Origin: Ornithinibacillus bavariensis
GTDB taxonomy: Bacteria; Bacillota; Bacilli; Bacillales; Amphibacillaceae
Direction of reading: 5' to 3'
DNA: 64,000 nucleotides
Assembly (NCBI RefSeq): GCF_050433565.1
Contig: NZ_JBNPWZ010000001.1
Coordinates: forward strand, 682,001-746,000
A program made the position numbers and the translations under genes. The notes under the pieces are model-generated. The model was not told the origin of the DNA, ran no database searches, and saw only the letters and a program-made list of their open reading frames with translations. This document shows positions 8,693 through 16,814 of this stretch, one piece after another (position 1 is the first letter of the stretch; each line of letters opens with the position of its first letter).

Positions 8693-9457
8693 ATGAATGT
8701 TCTTAAAGTAAGGGATATTGTAATAGGTGAAGGCGTACCGAAAATTATTGTCCCGCTAGTAGGGGCAACAGAGCAGGCGTTATGTAAAGAAATAGAAAGT
8801 TTACTAAAAATGCAGCCAGATATGTTTGAATGGCGTGCAGATTTGTATGATGCGGCTGATGATCCCACTTCCATTGAACGGACGCTTGGGGTTATTCGAG
8901 AAAATGTTGTAAATACCCCTTTACTATTTACCTTTCGGACGGAAAATGAAGATGGGAAGAAGTATATTTCCCTTGAACATTACAGGGAGGTTCTGAAGAA
9001 AGTTATTTCTTCAGGATTAGTGGATCTGGTAGATATTGAGCTTTTTCTTGAAGAAGGTTTAATAAAGGAGTTAATTTTATTAGCAAAGAAAAATGGCGTT
9101 TTCGTTGTACTTTCCAACCACGATTTTCAGCGTACACCACATAAGGAGGAGCTACTTACACGATTCTCTAAAATGCAGGAGCTTGGTGCAGATATCCCTA
9201 AATTAGCTGTGATGCCAAATAGTGCCCATGATGTAATTACATTACTAGATACAACACAAGAGATAAAAGAGAACATTGCTAATCGACCATTTATTACAAT
9301 AGCAATGGGGGATAAAGGCGTAGTTAGTAGGTTAACTGGCGAATTGTTTGGTTCTTCAGCAACGTTTGCTTCCGGTGTGAACAAATCAGCACCAGGACAA
9401 ATTGAAATTTCAGAGTTAAGACATATTTTGGAGCTTCTTCATCAATACGGGAAATAA
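8693..9457 (+). CDS. aroD: 3-dehydroquinate dehydratase, type I
   Basis: This enzyme converts 3-dehydroquinate to 3-dehydroshikimate in the shikimate pathway, through a Schiff base. The 254-aa length is normal. The general base His143 (SNHDFQ) and Schiff-base Lys170 (PKLAVMP) fall at exactly the positions used for the Salmonella enzyme. EWRAD (46-50), FTFRT (79-83) and the C-terminal SAPGQIE are also typical. Ribosome binding site AAGGAG lies about 10 nt before the ATG. It stands alone, not next to other aro genes; type I enzymes in Bacillaceae are sometimes catabolic, but nothing here indicates that. Confidence 0.95.
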   Translation: MNVLKVRDIVIGEGVPKIIVPLVGATEQALCKEIESLLKMQPDMFEWRADLYDAADDPTSIERTLGVIRENVVNTPLLFTFRTENEDGKKYISLEHYREVLKKVISSGLVDLVDIELFLEEGLIKELILLAKKNGVFVVLSNHDFQRTPHKEELLTRFSKMQELGADIPKLAVMPNSAHDVITLLDTTQEIKENIANRPFITIAMGDKGVVSRLTGELFGSSATFASGVNKSAPGQIEISELRHILELLHQYGK

Positions 9458-9607
9458 GATTTAAAACCGATATTTTTACATCGAACAGCTACAAGAGATA
9501 AATTCACAGCAATAGGGTGTGTAGATTTGGATATGGGCTCCGCTTAAATTTGGCAAAAGCGGATGAGGAAAAATCATTTTAGTGAAAATAAGGAGTCGAT
9601 ATTTCCT

Positions 9608-9640
9608 AGCACCTTTCCTAAATGGAAGGGTGCTTTATTA
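9608..9640 (+). terminator. Intrinsic terminator after aroD
   Basis: The arms AGCACCTTTCC and GGAAGGGTGCT (one G-U pair) around TAAAT are followed by TTATTA, a weak U tract. The rest of 9458-9823 holds a small CCGCTT/AAGCGG hairpin near 9540 and no convincing gene. Confidence 0.65.
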
Positions 9641-9823
9641 TGTAATTAAATCGATATGTTGGAGAAAGCTATTTAGCCAAAAGTTTGATAACAATTAGCG
9701 TAACGACTGGATTTGAAATCTTCTAATAAAACTCATGTTATTTTCCCGATAAATTATTTTTACTTTATCGCAACTTATTTCGTAAAGAGTGCATCTAAGT
9801 ATATAGAAAGGGGGGGAGCCTGC

Positions 9824-10402
9824 TTGGATCTTGTTGATAGACTAAGAGATAAAGAGGAAAGTGCATTAATTGAATTAATGAACCAATATGGTGATTACTT
9901 GATTCGTACCGCCTATCTTCTGCTAAAGGATCATCAATCCGCAGAAGAAGCAGTACAGGATACATTTGTTACTGCATTTGAGAAAATAATGCAGCTGGAT
10001 AATCCGACAAAATTAAAAAGCTGGCTCACCTCTATTGTGATCAATTGCTGTCGCAATCGAATGAGAAGGTGGAGCTGGAAGCATATTCTTTTACCATTTG
10101 AAAATGAACTGTCAAAGGAAGTAGTGTTTACTTCTACCCCAGAGGAAGAACTATTAAAGATAGTCTGGAATGAAAATCTTAGTGATGCCATTCATCAATT
10201 AGACTATAAGTACCGAGAAGTCATTACACTTTACTATTTTAGTGAAATGAAAATAAGAGAAATAGCAGTTTATACGAATGAAAAAGAAACCACGGTTAAA
10301 ACACGATTAAAACGAGCACGAGTAAAGTTAAAAGAGATTTTACTGAAGGGAGAGGAATTTCTTGAAGCAAGTGAACGAGCATCTCAAAAATCAACTAGAT
10401 AA
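9824..10402 (+). CDS. ECF-type RNA polymerase sigma factor
   Basis: This 192-aa extracytoplasmic-function sigma factor has region 2 (AYLLLKDHQSAEEAVQDTF) and region 4 (REVITLYYFSEMKIREIA with the helix-turn-helix KETTVKTRLKRARVKL). TTG at 9824 is chosen because GGGGGGAG (9811-9818) lies just upstream; the ATG at 9713 would add a 37-residue AT-rich leader with no counterpart in the family. The gene overlaps the next by 41 bp, and that gene encodes a membrane protein likely to be its anti-sigma factor. The target regulon is not visible, although the third gene is a natural candidate. Confidence 0.88.
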   Translation: MDLVDRLRDKEESALIELMNQYGDYLIRTAYLLLKDHQSAEEAVQDTFVTAFEKIMQLDNPTKLKSWLTSIVINCCRNRMRRWSWKHILLPFENELSKEVVFTSTPEEELLKIVWNENLSDAIHQLDYKYREVITLYYFSEMKIREIAVYTNEKETTVKTRLKRARVKLKEILLKGEEFLEASERASQKSTR

Positions 10403-10688
10403 GGAATTAGAAATAATTCAATTTTCTGGACAAAAGGAAGTGCTAAACAGGGTCTATCCTAAAACTTGGAAGCAGAAATTCCTTAAGCTCTGGAATAAGG
10501 AATTAACTATTCCAATCGTCCCGGTTAGTGCCGTATTTGTATTGCTTATTATGGTGATCGGTTATGTTGAAATAAAACCAACAGAACATAGTAACTCAGA
10601 TAATGAGAAAAGAGAATTAATCAATGTAGCAGGCAATTATTATTGGAAGGATGCTTTTGAAAAGGAGTTGAAAAAGCATGAGGATTAA
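10362..10688 (+). CDS. Putative single-pass membrane anti-sigma factor
   Basis: This 108-aa protein has an N-terminal cytosolic segment of about 48 residues, one hydrophobic helix (about 49-70, PIVPVSAVFVLLIMVIGYVE) and a short exterior tail. It has no zinc-binding HxxxCxxC motif. The start is TTG with GGGAGAGG upstream, inside the sigma gene. The 41-bp overlap implies translational coupling, as is usual for ECF sigma/anti-sigma pairs. The anti-sigma role rests on position, topology and size, not on recognised sequence similarity. Confidence 0.6.
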   Translation: MKQVNEHLKNQLDKELEIIQFSGQKEVLNRVYPKTWKQKFLKLWNKELTIPIVPVSAVFVLLIMVIGYVEIKPTEHSNSDNEKRELINVAGNYYWKDAFEKELKKHED

Positions 10689-12939
10689 AATGAAGGTGAA
10701 GCACCTCGTTTTTATGATAATTGGAATGCTAACACTCATTTCTTTTCTATCCTTTTTTGTTTTCCCATATATTGAAATCTATGTTGCAGAGAAAAATATC
10801 ACTGCTGGTAAGGTGGAAGAGAAGCAGGAAATTTTGGACCTACTAAGAACGACTCAAATGGAAACAAAAAAATATGATTTAATCCAGGAATATATGATTG
10901 GTGATGGATTATTAACTAATTTCGATATTTATATTGGTCCGTCCTTAACGCATTGGGCAAATGAAGACCAGAATTATATTGAATTTAGTTGGGAGGAGAA
11001 GGAACCTTTTATAAGAGAATATGTGATGCAAGCACCTCCTAATGGATTTTTAGTTACAGCTGCAAAAATGCTAGCTTCTCATTATGAGATGGAAGGAGAC
11101 TTGGAAAAGGCAAAACATACGTTGTTTGATGCCTCGAAGCGCTTCTCCCCCTTAGAAGAATATCATCGAAACGAGTTGCTAGTGGAACGGATTCGATTAA
11201 CTAAGAATCATGACCAATTCACGGAAGCGAATCAATATATTGAAGAATTACTACAGGAGCTTGGCACAGAAAACTATGACACGTTAGCTCAAGTGACACA
11301 GCTAAGAACTGAAATTATTCTCGCGCAAGGTATGCTTAACGAAGCTTATGAAGAAGTGACAAAGGCAATTAAGGAATATGAGAAAGAGTTTAATGAAGAG
11401 CAGAAGAAATGGCAGGACAGTTCTGACGAGGATGAATCGATTGAGGAAGACAAAGTGGAAAATCGTGTTGTCTATCAACAATTAACATCATTAGAAAGAT
11501 CTTTAAGCATGGCGATGGAAAAAGGTACAGTAGATGTAGTAAGTGTATCTGGGAAGGTAGTTCGAAGTGATGGGACACCGATGAGAGGTGTTGGTGTATT
11601 TTTACGAGATGAAAGCAGTGTTAACCAGAGTGTAGGGCCTGATGAATATTACGTACTAACAGACGATGAAGGAAGATTTGTAATTAACGGTGTCCTCCCG
11701 AATCGCTATCAAATCTTTCTAGGCTTTTACTATGACCAAATCGATGGATGGACTTGGCCTATTCAAATGGATGATTGGATTGATATCGATGGGAGTAAGG
11801 ATATCACCTATAATGTGACCCTACAAGAATTAATGAAAATCAAGTCACCAGTAAACCAGAAGGTAATCAGGGATGATGAAGTAACCTTTTCATGGGAGGA
11901 TGTAGAAGGTGCAGCATATTACAACTTAAGTCTAGCTTATGAAATTGAATACGGTTCTGTAAGTACTAGCTTTAAAACAAATTTGAAAGAAAATGAAATT
12001 GTTGTACCGATTGAAGAAATTTATAATCAAACAGGTGCTGTCGCTTTTGGTGATGAAGATGATTATGATGCAAAATCCTTCCTAGCATTTACCAACCCAG
12101 ATAATCGTTTTTACTGGAGTGTGGAGGCTTTTGACCAACATGATCGACTCATTACCAAAAGTAATGGTCATCGTTTGGATGATAAAACAATTGGTAATCT
12201 CCCATTCTTTTACTTGAAAGAACGGGATTTAACTAGGGCGGATAAGCTCTTGATCAATAAAAAACCAGAAAAAGCGTTAGAGCAATATAAATTAAATTAT
12301 GAAAATAATCCAGATGATATTCATAGCTTGCGAATGATCGTTAGGTTAATAGGTATGAACGGGGACGGTACTACTATAGCTCGTGACAAATTGGCCAAAC
12401 CATATATGGAGGAACTAGCATTAAAAACGAATTCAGCACAGCAGTTATTCGATATTGTACAGCATTATTACGATATACAGAATTGGACCGAATTTAATAC
12501 ATGGTTCAAAATCTATTCGGATAAAGTAGACAAATTAGACGGTTATGACCAATCGATATATGCTAGTGCCTTAATGAAGCAAGGAAAGTATGATGAAGCA
12601 AGTATAGAATTTGACAAAGCGATGAAAATCGATAAAAGCAATCGGTTTGTTGGTCATTGGATTGCGAACGAGATATATAGAAATAGAGATTTAGAAAAGG
12701 CGAAAGAGATTGCCAGGATGTACCCTGAACGTCCCTATGGAGAAATCGTCCTGAATTGGGAATATCTAGTGAACCAGATGGTAAAAGAAGGTGGAGGAGA
12801 AAAGGAATATATCCAAGAACTATGTCATGTATTAGATCTATACTTTTCTGGTCAAGAAGACAAACTAGAAAAATGGCATAGCACAACGAAACTGGCTGCT
12901 ATGAAGCAATTTATAGACGGTGTACAGAATATAAATTAG
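10678..12939 (+). CDS. Membrane-anchored protein with carboxypeptidase-regulatory-like and TPR regions
   Basis: This 753-aa protein has an N-terminal transmembrane anchor (about 10-32). An alpha-helical repeat region follows (about 110-250), then a beta-sandwich of the carboxypeptidase-D regulatory type (GKVVRSDGTPMRGVGVFLRD, with DDEGRFVINGVLPNRYQIFL) at about 286-360. TPR-like helices lie at the C-terminus (about 525-700). The anchor topology puts the bulk outside the cell. It overlaps the anti-sigma gene by 11 bp and is the third gene of the operon. It may sense or process envelope stress for the sigma factor, or be its main effector. I do not recognise a named family. Confidence 0.6.
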   Translation: MRIKMKVKHLVFMIIGMLTLISFLSFFVFPYIEIYVAEKNITAGKVEEKQEILDLLRTTQMETKKYDLIQEYMIGDGLLTNFDIYIGPSLTHWANEDQNYIEFSWEEKEPFIREYVMQAPPNGFLVTAAKMLASHYEMEGDLEKAKHTLFDASKRFSPLEEYHRNELLVERIRLTKNHDQFTEANQYIEELLQELGTENYDTLAQVTQLRTEIILAQGMLNEAYEEVTKAIKEYEKEFNEEQKKWQDSSDEDESIEEDKVENRVVYQQLTSLERSLSMAMEKGTVDVVSVSGKVVRSDGTPMRGVGVFLRDESSVNQSVGPDEYYVLTDDEGRFVINGVLPNRYQIFLGFYYDQIDGWTWPIQMDDWIDIDGSKDITYNVTLQELMKIKSPVNQKVIRDDEVTFSWEDVEGAAYYNLSLAYEIEYGSVSTSFKTNLKENEIVVPIEEIYNQTGAVAFGDEDDYDAKSFLAFTNPDNRFYWSVEAFDQHDRLITKSNGHRLDDKTIGNLPFFYLKERDLTRADKLLINKKPEKALEQYKLNYENNPDDIHSLRMIVRLIGMNGDGTTIARDKLAKPYMEELALKTNSAQQLFDIVQHYYDIQNWTEFNTWFKIYSDKVDKLDGYDQSIYASALMKQGKYDEASIEFDKAMKIDKSNRFVGHWIANEIYRNRDLEKAKEIARMYPERPYGEIVLNWEYLVNQMVKEGGGEKEYIQELCHVLDLYFSGQEDKLEKWHSTTKLAAMKQFIDGVQNIN

Positions 12940-12972
12940 AATACCAAGTACCTACATGTAGCCCAGTATAAA

Positions 12973-13245
12973 ATGAGATCATTTCAGAAGGAATTACTAG
13001 ATATAAATGAAATGATTCAGATGGATTTGAACGTATCCGAATTACTAAGATTCGTTGACCATTTCTATTATGGTTTTATCGTAGACTGGGTGGTTCAAGG
13101 AAGAATTAACGATTCACTTGATCAGTATATGAACCAGTCAAAGGTAGTGAAAATCGTAAATCAACTAAAGGAAGAGTTTGACAACCTCCAGGAAAAGCTG
13201 TCATCCTTACAATATGATAGACAAACATTACTTGAAAGCATATAA
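12973..13245 (+). CDS. Hypothetical 90-aa protein, possible TetR C-terminal remnant
   Basis: This helical 90-aa ORF contains FVDHFYYGFIVDWVVQGRIN, which resembles the ligand-domain helices of TetR-family regulators. No helix-turn-helix is present and only 33 bp separate it from the upstream stop, so no N-terminal half exists. The start lacks a convincing ribosome binding site. It could be a truncated TetR gene or a small genuine partner of the upstream operon; a strong terminator follows it. The family resemblance is only by eye. Confidence 0.4.
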   Translation: MRSFQKELLDINEMIQMDLNVSELLRFVDHFYYGFIVDWVVQGRINDSLDQYMNQSKVVKIVNQLKEEFDNLQEKLSSLQYDRQTLLESI

Positions 13246-13264
13246 ATCATTGAAAAGCTTTATC

Positions 13265-13315
13265 GTACCATGGCAAAGGAAACGCTTTAGTTTCTTTTGA
13301 CTTGGTGCTTTTTAT
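13265..13315 (+). terminator. Strong intrinsic terminator
   Basis: A long stem of about 19 bp (GTACCATGGCAAAGGAAAC with GTTTCTTTTGACTTGGTGC, two mismatches) and a 6-nt loop is followed by TTTTTA. It closes the sigma-factor operon. Confidence 0.8.
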
Positions 13316-13346
13316 TTCATTTGTTTTTTTCCCTACTTAAATCCTT

Positions 13347-13352
13347 TATAAT
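13347..13352 (+). promoter_or_regulatory. Probable -10 element of the rhodanese gene
   Basis: TATAAT lies 32 bp upstream of the GTG start inside CCTTTATAATAGAAATAG. No good -35 hexamer is present at 17 bp. An almost identical CCCTTATAATAGAAATAG stands ahead of the putative small RNA at 14.3 kb. Confidence 0.5.
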
Positions 13353-13383
13353 AGAAATAGTATTTGAAATGGGGGTATTAAAT

Positions 13384-13683
13384 GTGAAAGAAATTACACC
13401 AGATGAATTAGCAATTAAAATGAGAAATGGTGAAAAATTACATATAATCGATGTTCGTGAGGATGAAGAAGTTGCTACAGGGAAGATCCCTGGCGCACGC
13501 CATATCCGACTTGGCGATTTAGAAGATCGTTTGGATGAACTTGATAAAAATGAGCATTATTATATGGTATGTCGTTCAGGTGGAAGAAGTTCTATGGCCT
13601 GTGAAATTCTATTGGAAAAAGGGTTTAGTGTAACCAATATGGTAGGTGGCATGCTTTCATGGGATGATGAACTTGAATTCTAA
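13384..13683 (+). CDS. Single-domain rhodanese (sulfurtransferase)
   Basis: This 99-aa cytosolic rhodanese has the catalytic loop CRSGGRSS (Cys63) and a DVREDEE active-site strand near residue 23. It transfers sulfane sulfur between thiols; the partner is unknown. GTG at 13384 follows GGGGG with 8-nt spacing; the upstream in-frame ATG at 13297 would add a hydrophobic, AT-rich stretch that contains the promoter. A second, membrane-anchored rhodanese begins 33 bp after its stop, suggesting a two-gene unit. Confidence 0.88.
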   Translation: MKEITPDELAIKMRNGEKLHIIDVREDEEVATGKIPGARHIRLGDLEDRLDELDKNEHYYMVCRSGGRSSMACEILLEKGFSVTNMVGGMLSWDDELEF

Positions 13684-13716
13684 ATAAGGATAAAAAAAGG
13701 ATTGGAGAAAAGAGAG

Positions 13717-14097
13717 ATGGAATTAAATTACTGGCTTCTAGCTATTGTTATTGTCATTCTAATTGTTACTCGCTTCATTCCAGTAAAAGGAATTACGAAT
13801 ATCACTCCAACGGAAGCAAAAGAGAAATTCAAGCAAAAAAATGTGCAATTTATTGACGTTCGGACACCTGGTGAATATACCCGTAACCATCAACTTCCGT
13901 TTCGTAATATTCCACTTTATGAACTGACACAACGAGTTAATGAGCTCAATAAGACGAAAGATGTTGTTGTTATTTGTCAAAGTGGTATTAGAAGCTCAAA
14001 GGCTGCAAGAGTATTAAAAAAGCATGGGTTTAACCAAATTTTTAACGTCAAGGGCGGAATGAGCGCTTGGAAGAGAATGAAGATGCAAAATAATTAA
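13717..14097 (+). CDS. Membrane-anchored rhodanese
   Basis: This 126-aa protein has one N-terminal transmembrane helix (about 4-20) and a rhodanese domain with Cys87 in CQSGIRSS. The topology resembles YqhL/YibN-type rhodaneses. ATG at 13717 follows GGAG with 9-nt spacing; the TTG at 13702 overlaps that site and is less likely. The domain probably faces the cytosol as in related proteins, but orientation cannot be proven here. It pairs with the preceding soluble rhodanese. Confidence 0.85.
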   Translation: MELNYWLLAIVIVILIVTRFIPVKGITNITPTEAKEKFKQKNVQFIDVRTPGEYTRNHQLPFRNIPLYELTQRVNELNKTKDVVVICQSGIRSSKAARVLKKHGFNQIFNVKGGMSAWKRMKMQNN

Positions 14098-14173
14098 TTA
14101 GGCTTTATACTACAACGGTTTCTAGCTATGTAAAAAATCTCTTGAATACAAAGAAACATTTTCATAAGGAATT

Positions 14174-14228
14174 ATTTCGTTTCTGAGCATGTTCTAAAAC
14201 TTTAAAAAACATGTTATAGAAGCGAAAT
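14174..14228 (+). other. Imperfect long inverted repeat
   Basis: The arms ATTTCGTTTCT..CATGTT and AACATG..AGAAGCGAAAT, with small interruptions, face each other 77 bp after the rhodanese stop. It ends in CCTTTTATT, so it could terminate the rhodanese transcript, though the U tract is poor. Confidence 0.4.
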
Positions 14229-14281
14229 CCTTTTATTGGAGAGATAGCAATTTGTATTTATCTCAAGTTATATTTAACCCT

Positions 14282-14402
14282 TATAATAGAAATAGATTTG
14301 TCCGATGAAACGGATAAGTGGTTGTAGCTTCAACAGAAGCTCTCCCTTCAAATGAAAAGTCCCTAGGAACAGATACAAATTGTCATTTGCATCTGTTTTT
14401 TA
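14282..14402 (+). ncRNA. Putative CU-rich small RNA with own promoter and terminator
   Basis: A TATAAT at 14282-14287 precedes about 110 bp with no ORF. In order these hold a TCCG/CGGA hairpin (about 14311-14324), a perfect AGCTTC/GAAGCT hairpin (about 14327-14342) and a CU-rich stretch GCTCTCCCTTC (about 14338-14348). A strong terminator follows at 14368-14401. It lies between a plus-strand rhodanese gene and the 3' end of the minus-strand nhaC gene. The CU-rich segment is complementary to ribosome binding sites, as in FsrA/RoxS-type regulators, but no homology to those is claimed. The -35 element is not recognisable. Confidence 0.45.
14368..14401 (+). terminator. Terminator of the putative small RNA
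   Basis: The arms AACAGATACAAAT and ATTTGCATCTGTT (one bulge) are followed by a T run. The unpaired 14402-14480 gap before the nhaC stop holds nothing else. Confidence 0.85.
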
Positions 14403-14480
14403 GGGATGTTTCTTATTGTAGGGGAAGTGAGTTATTGTATCTCTGCTATCATTTTTCTTAAAGGACCCGTTTTGGATCTC

Positions 14481-15869
14481 CTACTTTTTGGGCTCGATAA
14501 AAGATAAAGTCTTACCAGTGAAGCCAAGAAGTATTGTCAGGATTGGAGATAGTAAACAGAAAAAGGCAAAGGGCAAGTAGTGCAGTGTATTCACACCAAG
14601 GACATTAGCTAAAAACACCCCGCAAACACTCCAAGGTATGAGTGGATTCACTACAGTTCCTGCGTCTTCTACTACTCTACCAAGATTTTTATTTGCTAGA
14701 CCAAGTCGGGCAAACGATTGTTGAAATGTTTCTCCAGTTAAAATAATAGACAGATATTGCTCCCCGATAAAAATATTCACCCCAATGGCCGTAAATGCTG
14801 CTGTCATGATAACTGTTCCAATCTTATTTAATGCTTTCTCAATTGATCGCAATAAAACCGGGATAATTCCCAGGGCGAATGTAAGTCCCCCCATACTTAG
14901 AGCTAATATCACCAAAGAAATAGTAGACATCATACTATTTAATCCGCCTCTAGTGAGTAAGCTGTCAATGGCTTCGTTTCCGGTTGAAGATACATAGCCA
15001 TTAAAAATAATTTGGAACAATTCTTTCCCAGTTGTATGAAAGTGAAAAAAGGAAAGGATTATCGCAAAAATAGAGTTAAATGCTAGCGTGATAAATGCAG
15101 AAACCTTCTTTAATGCAAATATTGCGAGTAGGACAATTGGAAGCAAACTGTACCAATGGACTAAATTAGTTGCATTCAATCCCTCCTGAAAGCTTTCCAT
15201 TTTACTTAAATCAACATTTGCGTCATTTGGAGATAGTAACACGTATACGATAAAACTAATTATAAATGCAGGCACCGTAGTCCACGCCATATTGCGTATA
15301 TGCTCAAATAAATCTACTTTCATGATAGTTGATGCAAGGTTAGTTGTATCGGACAATGGTGACATTTTATCCCCAAAAAAGGCACCCGATACAATGGCAC
15401 CAGCAGTAATAGCCATTGAAGCGTCAAATGCTGACGCTATCCCAATAAAGGCTACGCCAATGGTAGCAGAAGTCGTTAAGGAGCTGCCAATTGCTATCCC
15501 GACGATAGCAGTTACTAAAAAGACAATAGCATAGAAAAAATGAGCTGTTGCTAGTTGAAAACCTGTGTATACTAAGGTCGGAATCGTCCCGCTAACAATC
15601 CATGTAGCAATTAATAAACCAATTAAAAAAAAGAGAAAAATAGCCCCTAGGCCAGATTGCGCCCCTTTTATCATGCTCTCCTCTAAAAGCCTAAAAGGAA
15701 TCTTTTTTATAAGTCCAAAAATAATTAACAGGAAAATAGCGATTAATATAGGGATATGTGGAGCTGCAGAAAATTTTATAATACTAATGCTAGTAGTCCC
15801 GATAATAAAAAATGTAAGAAAAATCGCTTCCCTAATGGTTGGAGTGTATACACTCTTCACTTGATTCAT
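14481..15869 (-). CDS. nhaC: NhaC-type antiporter, predicted tyrosine transporter
   Basis: This 462-aa NhaC-family carrier has about eleven transmembrane segments and a conserved GDKMSPLSDTTNLAS motif near residue 165. NhaC relatives in Firmicutes include true sodium/proton antiporters and amino acid uptake systems (LysW, MetT, YheL types). A T-box with a UAC (Tyr) specifier lies directly upstream, so the expected role is tyrosine import, induced when tRNA-Tyr is uncharged. The ATG follows AGGAGGTT with ideal spacing. The family call is firm; the substrate is inferred from the riboregulator. Confidence 0.85.
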   Translation of the reverse strand: MNQVKSVYTPTIREAIFLTFFIIGTTSISIIKFSAAPHIPILIAIFLLIIFGLIKKIPFRLLEESMIKGAQSGLGAIFLFFLIGLLIATWIVSGTIPTLVYTGFQLATAHFFYAIVFLVTAIVGIAIGSSLTTSATIGVAFIGIASAFDASMAITAGAIVSGAFFGDKMSPLSDTTNLASTIMKVDLFEHIRNMAWTTVPAFIISFIVYVLLSPNDANVDLSKMESFQEGLNATNLVHWYSLLPIVLLAIFALKKVSAFITLAFNSIFAIILSFFHFHTTGKELFQIIFNGYVSSTGNEAIDSLLTRGGLNSMMSTISLVILALSMGGLTFALGIIPVLLRSIEKALNKIGTVIMTAAFTAIGVNIFIGEQYLSIILTGETFQQSFARLGLANKNLGRVVEDAGTVVNPLIPWSVCGVFLANVLGVNTLHYLPFAFFCLLSPILTILLGFTGKTLSFIEPKK

Positions 15870-15989
15870 GTTGATAACCTCCTATGTTTATAAAGATAAG
15901 CGTAACGTGCATTGCTCATTTTTGGAAAAGTGTAGCTAGTGAAAGATAACTAAAATAATTTAACTATAAGTCTCTTCTATGATGTGAGA

Positions 15990-16240
15990 AATAAAAAAGA
16001 GAGCTTCCTGCCCCAAATAGGGACGAAGAAGCTCTCCGCGGTACCACCCTTGTTAATGATGTCACTCATTCACTCTTTATTTCCAAAACTGCACACGGTG
16101 TATTTCATCCTACTTATCGCCTGGATTTTCAGCAACCATCCAGTCTCTTTTTGCTGCTAATAAGTGAATTACTAGGTTCGTGATTTGGATACAATAATAT
16201 ATTCTTTTACTAAAACGCTTCATAGCTGTAAAGCATTACA
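15990..16240 (-). promoter_or_regulatory. T-box leader, tyrosine specifier
   Basis: Read on the minus strand: stem I elements near 16235-16130 include GCGTTTTAGTAAAAGAA and an apical hairpin CTGGAT/ATCCAG. The specifier loop GAAATACACC places UAC (Tyr) at complement 16102-16100, followed by A. The canonical GGGTGGTACCGCG follows at 16049-16037, then a terminator with arms GAGAGCTTC/GAAGCTCTC down to 15994. It controls the NhaC-type gene that starts 120 bp later. The alignment of GAAA-NNN-purine-CC matches the methionine T-box at 4.7 kb. Confidence 0.9.
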
Positions 16241-16364
16241 TATTTGTGTATGATAGAAATTATTAACTAATATAACACGATTTTTAAATTAATCAAGAGG
16301 AAATCCTAAAAGTCTACTAATAAATAAATATCATAGAATTCCTTTATAAAATAAAAACAATCGT

Positions 16365-16675
16365 TTAAAATGCTGTCACTAAGCCACATTCAAGGTGTTG
16401 TAACCCGAGCATAATGAACGTCTCGTCATGGTTTTGATCTAATAATAATGCTATCTAATAAATTTTTCTTATTACATCAATATTATATATTTCCTGTCAA
16501 AGATGATTTCCTCCTACACAAATTCTATCTTAATAAATACTAAAAAATTGGGGTATTCAAAGTTAGCTTCATCTCCATTAAAAAACCTTTCATGAGCTAG
16601 TAAGTTCTAATCAATTCCTGAAAAATTTTTCTCAACATATCCTCTTTCTAATAAATTACCTTCTTGTTACACTGT
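16365..16675 (-). pseudogene. Possible decayed minus-strand gene
   Basis: Broken reading frames look coding: LLERGYVEKNFSGID, a stop, NLLAHERFFNGDEANFEYP, another stop, then after a frameshift DETFIMLGLQHLECGL and a terminal TAA at 16365. I do not recognise the family. Apart from this, 16260-16814 is AT-rich and holds only the promoter of the Tyr T-box on one side and of the M42 gene on the other. Confidence 0.3.
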
Positions 16676-16814
16676 TTAAGTAAAGGCGATAATGAGAGAT
16701 GAGATACTCATTTGCCCTATATTTTTTCTACAAAAGCTGGTAATAAACGCTGTTCATCTACACGAAATAACGATACTATAGAATTAATTGATATAAAGAG
16801 AGGAGAGTTTCAAC

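Noticed and set aside
9713..9823. N-terminal extension of the ECF sigma factor
   Set aside because: There is no ribosome binding site at 9713, and the extension is AT-rich and foreign to the family; TTG at 9824 follows GGGGGGAG.
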